A DNA stretch of 64,000 nt, from positions 5,766,001-5,830,000 of the forward strand of contig NZ_CP132339.1 of NCBI RefSeq assembly GCF_030944405.1. Direction: 5' to 3'. Source of the stretch: Janthinobacterium sp. J1-1 (GTDB lineage Bacteria; Pseudomonadota; Gammaproteobacteria; Burkholderiales; Burkholderiaceae_D). The notes under the pieces are model-generated. The model did not search any database. It was not told the DNA's origin and saw nothing but the letters and a program-made list of their open reading frames with translations. Positions 26,977-34,938 of this stretch are shown here, piece by piece. Numbering within the stretch: position 1 is the stretch's first letter; each line of letters opens with the position of its first letter. The position numbers were made by a program, and so were the translations under genes.

Positions 26977-28247
26977 AAAAATCGCTGATGGCGCTGGCCG
27001 TGCTGTTGATCGCGGGCGTGGGCGCGAAAATGCTGCTGTGGCCGGCCGACGATATCGGGCCGCCGGCAAACCCGAGCAGCCTGAGCCGGGAGCAACTGGT
27101 GGCGCGCGGCGCCTATCTGGCCAAAGCCGGCGACTGCATGGCCTGCCACACCACCCGTGGTGGGGTGCACTATGCGGGCGGACGGGCGCTGTCCACGCCG
27201 TTCGGCAATGTGATCTCGCCCAATATCACGCCGGACAAGATGACTGGCATCGGCGCCTGGAGCGCCGACGATTTCTGGCGCGCCATGCACAACGGCAAGT
27301 CGAAAGACGGCCGCCTGCTGTATCCAGCTTTTCCCTACACCAATTACACCAAAGTCAGGCGCGAAGACAGCGACGCCCTGTACGCCTACCTTCAAAGCGT
27401 GCCGCCGCAGCGGCAGGCCAACCTTCCGCACGCGCTGCGCTTCCCCTACAACCAGCAGATCGCGCTGGCGGCCTGGCGCGCGCTGTATTTCAAGCCGGCC
27501 GTCTACCAGGACGACCCGGCGCGCAGCGTGGAATGGAACCGCGGCGCCTACCTGGTACAGGGCCTGGGCCACTGCAGCGCCTGCCATAGCAGCCGCACCA
27601 CCCTGGGCGGCAGCGAAGAAGGACTGTCGGGCGGCCTGATCCCCATGCTGGGCTGGTACGCACCCTCGCTGACGTCGAACGCGGAGGCGGGCCTGGGCGA
27701 CTGGGACACCGGCCATATCGTGGAACTGCTGCATACGGGCGTGTCGCCGCGCGCCACCGTCTTCGGCCCGATGGCCGAGGTGGTACGGCAAAGCCTGCAG
27801 CATCTGGAGGTCGCTGACGTGCGGGCGATGGCGGTGTACCTGAAAAGCCTGCCGGATACCCGGCCACCCGTGAAAGGGGCGCCGCGCGACACCTCGGACG
27901 CGGCGGTGGCGCAGCTGGCGCAGGGCGCCAAGCTGTATGACACCCATTGCGCCAGCTGCCACCAGGCGGACGGCAAGGGCATGCCGCCCGGCTATCCGCC
28001 GCTGGCCGGCAACCGGGCCTTGCTGACAGACTCGCCCGTCAACGCCATCCGCATCGTGCTCAACGGCGGTTTCGCGCCCGGCACGGCCGGCAATCCCCGC
28101 CCGTACGGCATGCCGCCGTACGGTCCGGTACTGAACGATGCGGAAGTGGCGGCCGTGGTCAGCCATCTGCGCGCCAGCTGGGGCAATGATGCACCGGCCG
28201 TCAGCGCATTGGAAGTGAATAAATACCGCAGCGTGCCGCTGGAATAA
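26973..28247 (+). CDS. Tri-haem membrane-bound cytochrome c (alcohol/gluconate dehydrogenase subunit type)
   Basis: A 424-residue cytochrome with three CXXCH motifs, CMACH (about 51-55), CSACH (about 196-200) and CASCH (about 326-330). This three-domain layout matches the cytochrome subunits that connect periplasmic alcohol, aldehyde, sorbitol or gluconate dehydrogenases to ubiquinone. The N-terminal hydrophobic segment (about 4-22) is a signal or anchor. It overlaps the preceding di-haem cytochrome by 4 bp. Its usual partner dehydrogenase is missing here; the GMC enzyme at 41.1 kb is a conceivable but unproven partner. The stop directly abuts the stop of the truncated rlmI-like gene. Confidence 0.88.
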   Translation: MKKSLMALAVLLIAGVGAKMLLWPADDIGPPANPSSLSREQLVARGAYLAKAGDCMACHTTRGGVHYAGGRALSTPFGNVISPNITPDKMTGIGAWSADDFWRAMHNGKSKDGRLLYPAFPYTNYTKVRREDSDALYAYLQSVPPQRQANLPHALRFPYNQQIALAAWRALYFKPAVYQDDPARSVEWNRGAYLVQGLGHCSACHSSRTTLGGSEEGLSGGLIPMLGWYAPSLTSNAEAGLGDWDTGHIVELLHTGVSPRATVFGPMAEVVRQSLQHLEVADVRAMAVYLKSLPDTRPPVKGAPRDTSDAAVAQLAQGAKLYDTHCASCHQADGKGMPPGYPPLAGNRALLTDSPVNAIRIVLNGGFAPGTAGNPRPYGMPPYGPVLNDAEVAAVVSHLRASWGNDAPAVSALEVNKYRSVPLE

Positions 28248-28883
28248 TCAGCGAAACTTGCTTTTGTGCCCGGTCTTGAGGTCGAGCGCATAGCGCACGC
28301 CATTGTCGGTCAGCATGACTTCATCGGGCGGCTCCTCGCCGGCCAGGGCGCCGTCGGTCAAAGGCAAGCCTTCGCCCTTGCGCAGCAGCTCGTCGCAGCG
28401 CTCGTACACATTCGGGCAGCCGGTCGAGGCCATCAGCGATTGCACGATGGCCACTTTCCACGCATCGACGCCGCCGGCGTTGAATTCGCAGATCAGGTAG
28501 CCTTGCGCGCCGCCAAACAGCTGCACCACCAGGCCGGGCAAGCCCTCGTCCTCGCCCTTGATCAGGGTCAGGAGCTGGCTCTCGCCCGCCTTCCTGATGG
28601 CCGGCAAGCGTTTTTCGATGGCGGCCTTGACCCGGCGCTTGATCAGGGCGTGGTCGACGGGTTCATCTTCCTTGAAGCTCCAGATGCGTGCGCGGATCTG
28701 CGACTTCGAGTTGTAGGCGGCGCGGGCAATGAACTGCCGGGACGAGCTTTGCACGATGGCTGTCGAACCCGGCTTCATTTTTTCCTGCGGCTTGCCTTCG
28801 ACCTTGTCGATCGCGGAGGCGTAGATCCACGATTGGCCCAGCAAGCTTTTTTCCTTGCCTTGTTTGATGGTAATAATCAACAT
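28248..28883 (-). CDS. RlmI-like protein truncated before the methyltransferase domain
   Basis: The 211 residues correspond to the N-terminal half of RlmI-type 23S rRNA cytosine methyltransferases: a PUA domain (about 1-75, with GKEKSLLGQSWIYASAI and KSQIRARIWSF) and the central EEHEE-like domain (about 80-190, with LIKGEDEGLPGLVVQLFGG). The frame ends at DLKTGHKSKFR, just where full-length enzymes continue with the (F/Y)YLDQR motif and the SAM-binding Rossmann domain. Full-length members have about 396 residues. The SAM site and catalytic Cys are therefore absent. Either this is a decayed remnant or a stand-alone RNA-binding protein. Its stop touches that of the convergent cytochrome gene, so a deletion at the junction is likely. 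Confidence 0.8.
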   Translation of the reverse strand: MLIITIKQGKEKSLLGQSWIYASAIDKVEGKPQEKMKPGSTAIVQSSSRQFIARAAYNSKSQIRARIWSFKEDEPVDHALIKRRVKAAIEKRLPAIRKAGESQLLTLIKGEDEGLPGLVVQLFGGAQGYLICEFNAGGVDAWKVAIVQSLMASTGCPNVYERCDELLRKGEGLPLTDGALAGEEPPDEVMLTDNGVRYALDLKTGHKSKFR

Positions 28884-29049
28884 GTCATTCCAGTGCTCGT
28901 TCTATATGCAATACCGGCATGATACCTCATGCCATCCTGTCGCCACAGCCTGCATTCTGTGCCCGTCACGGCGCAGTCTGTCGCACGGTGCTGCGCCGGC
29001 CGCCCCAGCCGCCTTACCATGCAGGCATACCATTGAACAGGGAGTAACC

Positions 29050-29835
29050 ATGACATCCGCCATCTTCCAACCGCGCCGCGCCGGCACCGCCCTGCTGCTG
29101 GCCGCCAGCGTCTTCGCCCTGCTCGCGCCTGCCGCGCCAGGCATGGCCTCGCCGATGGACTGGATCGCCGGCAGCAGCGTCAAGGGCAGCGGCAAGCTGC
29201 AAAAGCAGATGCGCGAAGTGGGCAATTTCAACGGCGTGGCGCTGAACGTGCCGGGCACGGTGGAACTGCGCATCGGCAATACCGAAGGCGTCACCATCGA
29301 AACGGATGACAATATCCTGCCGCTGATCGAGACGGCCGTGGAAAACGGCACCTTGCGCATCCGCCCGGCCAAGCGCAACAGCAATTTGCGCCAGACGGCC
29401 CTGACCATCGTGGTGCATGCGCGCCAGGTCGAGCGGGTCAGCGTGGGCGGCTCGGGCACCATCAATGCCAGCGGCCTGCGCGGTGAAAAACTGCGTTTCG
29501 ACGTGGGCGGCTCGGGTTCGATCAATGCCGGCCAGCTCGACGCGCGCATCGTCTCGGTCGCCATCGGCGGCAGCGGCAGCTTCAACGCCAGCGGCAAGAC
29601 GGAACAGCTGACGGCTTCGATCGGCGGCTCGGGCAATATCGGCGCCGGCCGGCTGGCCGCCAATGACGTGCAGGTGAGCATAGGCGGCTCGGGCGAAGCG
29701 CAGGTGTGGGCAAAAGACAAGCTGGCCATCAGCATCGGCGGCTCGGGCAAGGTCAGCTACTACGGCGACCCGCACGTCAGCCGCAGCATGCAGCGCTCGA
29801 GCAGCATCCGGCGCCTGGGCGCCAGCCCCCAGTAA
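29050..29835 (+). CDS. Exported head-GIN (DUF2807) beta-repeat protein
   Basis: A 261-residue exported protein. A signal peptide (about 10-35) is followed by a DUF2807-type putative auto-transporter adhesin head-GIN domain. Six GGSG turns recur about every 15-25 residues between 135 and 245 (SVGGSGTINAS, DVGGSGSINAG, AIGGSGSFNAS, SIGGSGNIGAG and so on), as expected for a right-handed beta-helix. The function of the family is poorly defined. The start is the ATG at 29050 with GGAGTAACC just before it; upstream in-frame codons lack a ribosome site. A bidirectional terminator follows. Confidence 0.85.
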   Translation: MTSAIFQPRRAGTALLLAASVFALLAPAAPGMASPMDWIAGSSVKGSGKLQKQMREVGNFNGVALNVPGTVELRIGNTEGVTIETDDNILPLIETAVENGTLRIRPAKRNSNLRQTALTIVVHARQVERVSVGGSGTINASGLRGEKLRFDVGGSGSINAGQLDARIVSVAIGGSGSFNASGKTEQLTASIGGSGNIGAGRLAANDVQVSIGGSGEAQVWAKDKLAISIGGSGKVSYYGDPHVSRSMQRSSSIRRLGASPQ

Positions 29836-29838
29836 AAG

Positions 29839-29867
29839 CAAAAGCCCGCATCGCTGCGGGCTTTTTT
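29839..29867. terminator. Intrinsic terminator after the GIN-domain gene
   Basis: Stem AAAGCCCGCA / TGCGGGCTTT with a short loop and a T-run on the plus strand. The left-hand A-rich side makes it usable for the convergent yaeQ transcript too. Confidence 0.88.
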
Positions 29868-29886
29868 CATCTGGCGGCCGAAAAGA

Positions 29887-30429
29887 TCAGCGCGCCGGCT
29901 TGACCGGCTCGCGGTCGATCAATACCGTGTTGACGCTGTCGGTGAGCCAGATCTGGCCATCCTGGATCGTGCATTGCAGCTGCATGTTGCGCTGGGCCAG
30001 CTTGCTCATGTCCTGCGCCGCATCCGACGGCAGGTTGATGACGGTCAGGTTCTTCGCCCGCTCCAGCTTGTTGGCGATCTGCTTCCACCAGATATGGCTG
30101 GTCGCGCCATAGCTGTAGACGATCACCTGCTCGGAGCGGCCGCAGGCCTTCAGGATGCGTTTCTCGTCGGGCTGGCCCACTTCGATCCACAGCTGGATGG
30201 CGCCCGTCAGGTCTTTCTGCCACAGGTCCGGCTCTTCCGTATCGAACAGGCCCTTGGTGAAGGTCAGCGCCTCGTCGGCGTGGATGGCGAACGCCAGCAG
30301 GCGCACCATCATGCGCTCGTCGGTTTCCGACGGATGGCGGGCCAGGGTCAGCGCATGGCCCTGGTAGTAATTGCGGTCCATGTCGGCGATCTGCAGATCG
30401 GCTTTGAATATCGTTGCTTTGAGTGCCAT
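29887..30429 (-). CDS. YaeQ family protein
   Basis: A 180-residue protein matching the YaeQ family throughout: the start MALKATIFKADLQIADMDR, RHPSETDERMMVRLLAFA (about 32-49), EPDLWQKDLTGAIQLWIEVG (about 66-85) and ATSHIWWKQI. YaeQ has a PD-(D/E)XK nuclease-like fold, and the conserved acidic and Lys residues seen here fit that, but no activity is established. E. coli YaeQ was once linked to RfaH-type transcript elongation. It lies 27 bp downstream of purU on the same strand and may be co-transcribed. Confidence 0.92.
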   Translation of the reverse strand: MALKATIFKADLQIADMDRNYYQGHALTLARHPSETDERMMVRLLAFAIHADEALTFTKGLFDTEEPDLWQKDLTGAIQLWIEVGQPDEKRILKACGRSEQVIVYSYGATSHIWWKQIANKLERAKNLTVINLPSDAAQDMSKLAQRNMQLQCTIQDGQIWLTDSVNTVLIDREPVKPAR

Positions 30430-30456
30430 TGTGTCTGGGTCAGGGGAAGTTGGAAT

Positions 30457-31326
30457 TCAGCGGAAGACGACGGTCTTGTTGCCATTTTTCAGGATGCGGT
30501 GTTCCACGAACCATTTCACGGCGCGCGCCAGCACCACGCACTCGACGTCGCGGCCGATCGCCGTCAGCGTTTCCGCGTCCATCGCATGGTCGACCCGTTC
30601 CACGTCCTGTTCGATGATCGGGCCTTCGTCGAGGTCGCCGGTGACGAAATGGGCCGTCGCGCCGATCAGCTTGACGCCGCGGTGATGCGCCTGGGCATAC
30701 GGCTTGGCGCCCTTGAAGCTGGGCAGGAAGGAATGGTGGATATTGATGGCGCGCCCGTCGAGCGCCTGGCACAGGCCGGGCGACAATATCTGCATATAGC
30801 GCGCCAGCACCACCAGGTCGATCTGGTGGGCGTCGAGCAGCTCGATGATTTTCGCTTCCTGCGCCAGCTTGGCCGACTCCGGCGCACCGGCCGCCAGCGG
30901 CAGGTGGTGGAACGGAATATTGTAGCTGGCCGCCAGCTGGTAGAACTCCATGTGGTTCGACACGATGGCGGGAATTTCCACGTTCAGCAGGCCGCTCTTG
31001 TAGCGGAACAGCAAGTCGTTCAGGCAATGGCCGATCTTCGACACCATCAGCATCACGCGCGGCTTGGTGTGCGCGTCGTGCAGCTGGCCATTGAGTTGCA
31101 TGGCTTGTGACAACGCCGCGAAGTCGGCGCGCAGCACGCTGTCGCTGATGGCCGCGTCTTCCAGCGCGAAGTGCACGCGCATGAAGAACAGCTGCGATTC
31201 CTGGTCACCGAACTGGGCCGAATCGATGATGTTGCAGTCATGTTCGGCCAGGAAGCCGGACACGCGGTGCACGATGCCGCGCTGGTCCAGGCAGGACAGG
31301 GTCAGGATGTATTCAGGATGCGTCAT
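30457..31326 (-). CDS. purU: Formyltetrahydrofolate deformylase
   Basis: Hydrolyses 10-formyltetrahydrofolate to tetrahydrofolate and formate, balancing one-carbon pools for purine synthesis. The 289 residues comprise an N-terminal ACT domain (about 5-85, YILTLSCLDQRGIVHRVSGF) and a formyltransferase-fold catalytic domain (about 90-285) with the active-site stretch INIHHSFLPSF and GATAHFVTGDLDEGPII. The start is the ATG at 31324-31326 (MTHPEYILTL); the frame is open further upstream but encodes Arg-rich non-conserved sequence. Confidence 0.95.
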   Translation of the reverse strand: MTHPEYILTLSCLDQRGIVHRVSGFLAEHDCNIIDSAQFGDQESQLFFMRVHFALEDAAISDSVLRADFAALSQAMQLNGQLHDAHTKPRVMLMVSKIGHCLNDLLFRYKSGLLNVEIPAIVSNHMEFYQLAASYNIPFHHLPLAAGAPESAKLAQEAKIIELLDAHQIDLVVLARYMQILSPGLCQALDGRAINIHHSFLPSFKGAKPYAQAHHRGVKLIGATAHFVTGDLDEGPIIEQDVERVDHAMDAETLTAIGRDVECVVLARAVKWFVEHRILKNGNKTVVFR

Positions 31327-31670
31327 GGTCACGAAAAAACAGGTAAACAAGCAGTCAATCAAACTCGCGACTATGCGCGACGGGCGCGGCGGACGGCGCT
31401 GGGCCGCACTGCCGCGAGGCCGGTATTGTCGCACGGCCGGGCCACTTTCTCAGCATTTTCCAAGCCGGCATGGCCTGCGTCACGATCGCCCCATCCTTTG
31501 ATCTACCGCAAACCCCGCCTTTTTTTCAAGCATACAGCCGCCTGCCACGTTGAAAACAGGGCGCCGGCATGGAACCTGGCACCGTCTGCGGCGTCTATCT
31601 CTTTGCTTGTTTTAAACGCGTATCCGGATCCGCCGGATGCTTCCCGAACCAGTCTTTATCGAGGTAGAAC
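31327..31670. other. Divergent intergenic region between purU and the phasin gene
   Basis: These 344 bp carry no plausible gene. A ribosome-binding site GAGGTAG lies about 6 bp before the phasin start. No clear promoter hexamers, hairpins or repeats were found. Confidence 0.6.
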
Positions 31671-32171
31671 ATGTTCACAAACAGTATCAGCCCCGCCCTG
31701 CAAGCCCACCTGGATGCCCAGCTCAACTTTGTCACCGAACTCTCGCGCAAGATGTTCGACACGGCACTGCGCCTCAACGAATTGAACATGCGCCTGGCGC
31801 AGGAACTGCTCGAGGAGGCAGCCACCGCCAACCAGCGCATCCTGACGGCGCGCGGCGGCAGTGAAGCCATGTCGCTGGCGGCCAGCCATCTGCAGCCCGG
31901 TTCCGACAAGCTGCGCCAGTACCAGCAGAAACTGTCCCACCTGATGGCCGACGCCAATGTCGAAATGAACCGCACGGCCGAAGCCCACTTGCCCGAAGCG
32001 AGCCGCACCGCCGTCGCCTTTGCCGACGAACTGGTGCGCAAAACCGCCGAAGAAACCGAAAAAGCCACGCGGCGCCAGCGCGAGATGATCGCCAATATGC
32101 ATGTGGGCGCCCACAGCGATGGCACGGGCCGCCAGCCGGAAGCCGCCGGCAGGCAGGACCAGGCCCACTGA
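31671..32171 (+). CDS. Phasin family protein
   Basis: A 166-residue, mostly helical protein of the phasin family. Phasins coat polyhydroxyalkanoate granules and control their size and number. The family pattern is seen in LDAQLNFVTELSRKMFDTALRLNELNMRLAQELLEEA (first helix pair, about 14-50) and the later amphipathic helices with ADELVRKTAEETEKATRRQRE (about 122-143). No signal or membrane segment is present. A second phasin-type gene at 35.7 kb and phaB at 61.7 kb show that PHA metabolism is present but dispersed. A KGG stress protein gene follows after 53 bp. Confidence 0.85.
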   Translation: MFTNSISPALQAHLDAQLNFVTELSRKMFDTALRLNELNMRLAQELLEEAATANQRILTARGGSEAMSLAASHLQPGSDKLRQYQQKLSHLMADANVEMNRTAEAHLPEASRTAVAFADELVRKTAEETEKATRRQREMIANMHVGAHSDGTGRQPEAAGRQDQAH

Positions 32172-32224
32172 GCCGCCCCACCATCCCAACCATACCAGCA
32201 GGCACCGACAGCGAGGAGAACAGC

Positions 32225-32608
32225 ATGGCTACCAACCAAGGCAGTGACCAAGGCAACGAGCAAGGCAAGAGCACCGGCAGCAGCCAGAAAAGCGAAGGCC
32301 AAGCCAGCCAGAAAGGCAGCGGCAAGCGGGGCTTCGCCGCCATGAGCGAAGCACAGCAGCGCGAAATCGCCAGCAAGGGCGGCCAGGCCGCGCACCAGAA
32401 AGGCACGGCCCACGAATTCGACTCGGAAGAAGCACGCCGGGCCGGACAAAAAGGGGGCGAGGCCGTCAGCCGCAACCGCGAGCACATGGCCGAGATCGGC
32501 CGCAAAGGCGGCGAAAGCCGCCAATCGGCCAACCGCGACAGCGATAGCCGCGGCAAGGCGGCGCAGAAATCGAACCGGCAAGGTGGCAAGGACGAGGACG
32601 AAAGCTGA
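32225..32608 (+). CDS. KGG-repeat stress-induced protein (YciG/con-10 type)
   Basis: A 127-residue, very hydrophilic protein with three KGG-type repeats: GFAAMSEAQQREIASKGGQA (about 39-58), FDSEEARRAGQKGGEAVSRN (about 68-87), and HMAEIGRKGGESRQ (about 90-103). The AAHQKGTAHEF link between the first two is typical of this general-stress family. The ends are rich in Ser, Gly, Gln and Lys and look disordered. The molecular role is unknown; relatives are induced by stationary phase, desiccation or oxidative stress. It is probably co-transcribed with the phasin. A good AGGAGAACAGC ribosome site precedes the ATG. Confidence 0.85.
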   Translation: MATNQGSDQGNEQGKSTGSSQKSEGQASQKGSGKRGFAAMSEAQQREIASKGGQAAHQKGTAHEFDSEEARRAGQKGGEAVSRNREHMAEIGRKGGESRQSANRDSDSRGKAAQKSNRQGGKDEDES

Positions 32609-32706
32609 CGCCGGGGGCGGCGCCGGCATGGGCGGGAAGGCCGGCGCTGTGACGGCCAGCACAGTGTGGTACATTCTCGCCTCGACCGATCCGCCCCCTC
32701 CTCCCG

Positions 32707-33216
32707 ATGCCTGCCCTGAAATACCTGAGCGCCTATTCCGAGCAAACGCTCTCGCAAGTACAGCAACTGATCGCCCAGGACAAGCTGGGCGAGGTGCTGA
32801 AAAAGCGCTATCCGCAAGCGCACGACGTGCGCAACGACAAGGCGCTGTACCAGTACGTGCAAGACTTGAAGAATGAATTCCTGCGCAATGCCGAACCCAT
32901 CAACAAAGTCGCGTTCGACAGCAAGATCCATGTGATCCAGCATGCGCTGGGCCTGCATACGTCGATTTCAAGGGTGCAAGGCGGCAAGCTGAAGGCCAAG
33001 CATGAAATCCGCGTGGCCACCATGTTCAAGGAAGTGCCGCTGGAATTTTTGCGCATGATCGCCGTGCATGAACTGGCGCACGTCAAGGAAAAGCAGCACG
33101 ACAAGGCCTTCTACAAGCTGTGCACGTATATGGAACCGCAGTACCACCAGTATGAATTCGACGTGCGCCTGTACCTGACCCAGCTCGATATTTCCGGCCA
33201 GCGGCTGTGGTCATGA
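32707..33216 (+). CDS. YgjP-like zinc metallopeptidase-fold protein
   Basis: A 169-residue protein of the YgjP/WLM (DUF45) class. The zinc motif is AVHELAHVKEKQHDKAFYKL (about 116-135), a HEXXH core followed by a downstream His. An upstream beta-strand segment (FDSKIHVIQHALGLHTSISR) and the C-terminal DVRLYLTQLDISG complete the small domain. Family members are described as metal-dependent hydrolases; the substrate is unknown here. Its terminator has been split by a mobile element (see the MITE entry). Confidence 0.8.
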   Translation: MPALKYLSAYSEQTLSQVQQLIAQDKLGEVLKKRYPQAHDVRNDKALYQYVQDLKNEFLRNAEPINKVAFDSKIHVIQHALGLHTSISRVQGGKLKAKHEIRVATMFKEVPLEFLRMIAVHELAHVKEKQHDKAFYKLCTYMEPQYHQYEFDVRLYLTQLDISGQRLWS

Positions 33217-33509
33217 AAAAAGCCGCGACGTACTAATGCCGTTCAGCTCAGCTGTCCGACGCATGTCAATGCGTAAGGCGTACAAACGTAAAAATGGCGG
33301 GCAGAGTCGCGAACCTGAGAAAATGCCGATGGCGGCGTTGCAGCTCCTCGCCGTACATGCGTACTGTCTTCGTCACTGCGCCTTGCCCTCGACATTTTTC
33401 AGGCTCGCTTGGCCCGGTCGGCCTGTGCGGGCGACTGGGGTTTTAATCCGGTTTACTGGGAGCGTAGGGACACTAACTAAACGGCATTACCGCGACACGC
33501 GGCTTTTTT
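33217..33509 (+). terminator. Intrinsic terminator of the YgjP-like gene, split by the MITE
   Basis: The left arm AAAAAAGCCGCG (33216-33227) and the right arm CGCGGCTTTTTTT (33497-33509) are now separated by the inserted element. The original hairpin would have a 6-bp GC stem and 3-nt loop. Whether it still folds across about 270 nt is doubtful. Confidence 0.75.
33230..33488. mobile_element. Miniature inverted-repeat element (MITE-like) inserted in a terminator
   Basis: Imperfect terminal inverted repeats are TAATGCCGTTCAGCT (33234-33248) and, on the other strand, TAATGCCGTTTAGTT ending at 33488 (13 of 15 match). The 259-bp interior has no coding capacity. A 7-bp direct repeat CCGCGAC (33223-33229 and 33489-33495) flanks it as a target duplication; four extra bases (GTAC) lie between the left copy and the repeat. 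Removing the element and one CCGCGAC copy restores a perfect terminator GCCGCG-ACA-CGCGGC followed by seven T residues. The mobilising transposase is unknown. Confidence 0.8.
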
Positions 33510-33594
33510 TACGGCCAGTGGTATCCCGACCCGCCATCCTGCCACGCGCCGATACCAGGTTGCCGAAACCCATGAAGCGGCGGTGCCGCCAGGG

Positions 33595-34143
33595 TCAGGG
33601 CGCGCAGTCTTTCAGGCGCTGCACCAGCGCGGCCGGATCGGCATCGGCATTGAGGAAGGCGGCGTGCTGCGGCCGCACGAAGCCCTGCTCGCGGCCGTTT
33701 TGCACAAAGCTGATCAGGCCATCATAAAAATGGTCGACATTCAACAGGCCGATCGGCTTGGCATGGATGCCCAGCTGGGCCCAGGTCAGCATTTCAAACA
33801 GCTCTTCCAGGGTGCCGTAGCCGCCCGGCATGGCGATAAAGGCGTCGGACAGGCTGGCCATCATCGCCTTGCGTTCATGCATGTCCTTCACCACGAACTG
33901 GCGCGTCAGGCCGGTATGGCCCACTTCGCGTTCCACCAGCGCGGTCGGGATCACGCCCGTCACTTCGCCACCCAGGCCCAGCACCTCATCGGCAATCACG
34001 CCCATCAGGCCCACATTGCCGCCGCCATACACGAGCGCGATATTTTCCGACACCAGCACGTGCGCCAGTTCGCGCGCCGCCACCGCATATTGGGGCGTGA
34101 CGCCGGCATTGGCGCCACAGTACACACATAAAGCCTTGATCAC
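33595..34143 (-). CDS. LOG-family protein (TIGR00730, Rossmann-fold nucleotide hydrolase)
   Basis: A 182-residue protein of the LOG/YvdD family, which cleave nucleoside 5'-monophosphates such as cytokinin ribotides to base and ribose phosphate. The diagnostic motif PGGYGTLEELFEMLTW lies at about 106-121, preceded by the Rossmann strand ALVYGGGNVGLMGVIAD (about 37-53) and the conserved MHERKAMM (about 88-95). The start is the ATG at 34141-34143 (MIKALCVYCGANAG). It sits 7 bp downstream of a TPR-like gene on the same strand. Confidence 0.93.
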   Translation of the reverse strand: MIKALCVYCGANAGVTPQYAVAARELAHVLVSENIALVYGGGNVGLMGVIADEVLGLGGEVTGVIPTALVEREVGHTGLTRQFVVKDMHERKAMMASLSDAFIAMPGGYGTLEELFEMLTWAQLGIHAKPIGLLNVDHFYDGLISFVQNGREQGFVRPQHAAFLNADADPAALVQRLKDCAP

Positions 34144-34150
34144 GGGACCC

Positions 34151-34924
34151 TCATTTCTTCAGTTCATCAATCGCAGCCTCGACTTCGAGGCGCTCCTTCG
34201 CATCGACCGCCACGCACTCGGCGGCCTGTTCATACAAGGCCATCACTTCCGCCAGTTTTTTATTCCCCTCAAGCATGTTCAAGGCGCGTGCATATTCGCT
34301 GCGCGCCGAGGCCGAGGCGGGATTCAGGGCCAGCGCCGTCCTGAAGTGCTGGTAGCCGTCGTCCTTGCTGGCGCCATAGCTGAGCGAGCCTATCATGGCG
34401 CCCACCTTGTCGATGATTTCCGTGTGGTAGATGCCGAAGGCGATATGCGCATCGGCATGCAGCGGCGCCAGGGTCACGGTACGGTTCAGGCTGTTGCGCA
34501 CCTTGGCGCCCATGCCCTGGGCCAGCGCCTTGACCACCGAAATTCCCAGCGCATAGCGGCCCAGGCTGTAGGCATGCCAGTAAAAGCCGGCCGGGTTGTC
34601 CGGCTGCTCGGCCTGCTGGCGTTCGCAGCGCTCGGCCACTTCCTCGAACAGCGCCAGCCTGGTGCCCTCGTCGAGCTCCAGGTGGGTGGCGTGCATGCAG
34701 GTCGCCTTGTGCGCCACGCTGTAGCCGGGCACGCCCACCGCCAGGCCCAGCCTGGCCGCGCGCTCGAAGTCGCCGGCATGGTAGGCGATCCAGGCCTGCA
34801 CCAGCGCCGCCTGCGCGGGAAACGGCTCGGCATCGCTTGCATGCAGGCGCTGCCAGGCCGTTTCCAGCGACAAGGGGGTGTAGACATAAGCATTGTCGGG
34901 ATACGGAAATTTTTTCCAGGCCAT
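34151..34924 (-). CDS. Predicted TPR-type helical protein
   Basis: A 257-residue protein without a named function. It is all-helical, with TPR-like repeats recognisable around AWIAYHAGDFERAARLGLAVG (about 43-63) and HFRTALALNPASASARSEYARALNM (about 195-220). No signal peptide is seen. The start at 34924 is chosen for AAGGAG six bases before it; an in-frame ATG six codons upstream lies before that site. It overlaps nothing but is only 14 bp downstream of the TetR gene and 7 bp upstream of the LOG gene, suggesting one operon. TPR proteins usually serve as scaffolds; nothing more can be said. Confidence 0.75.
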   Translation of the reverse strand: MAWKKFPYPDNAYVYTPLSLETAWQRLHASDAEPFPAQAALVQAWIAYHAGDFERAARLGLAVGVPGYSVAHKATCMHATHLELDEGTRLALFEEVAERCERQQAEQPDNPAGFYWHAYSLGRYALGISVVKALAQGMGAKVRNSLNRTVTLAPLHADAHIAFGIYHTEIIDKVGAMIGSLSYGASKDDGYQHFRTALALNPASASARSEYARALNMLEGNKKLAEVMALYEQAAECVAVDAKERLEVEAAIDELKK

Positions 34925-34938
34925 CACGGTCTCCTTGA

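Noticed and set aside
33230..33488. MITE derived from the IS4 remnant at 49 kb
   Set aside because: The remnant has lost its terminal repeat or it cannot be matched to the MITE ends, so a link is not supported.
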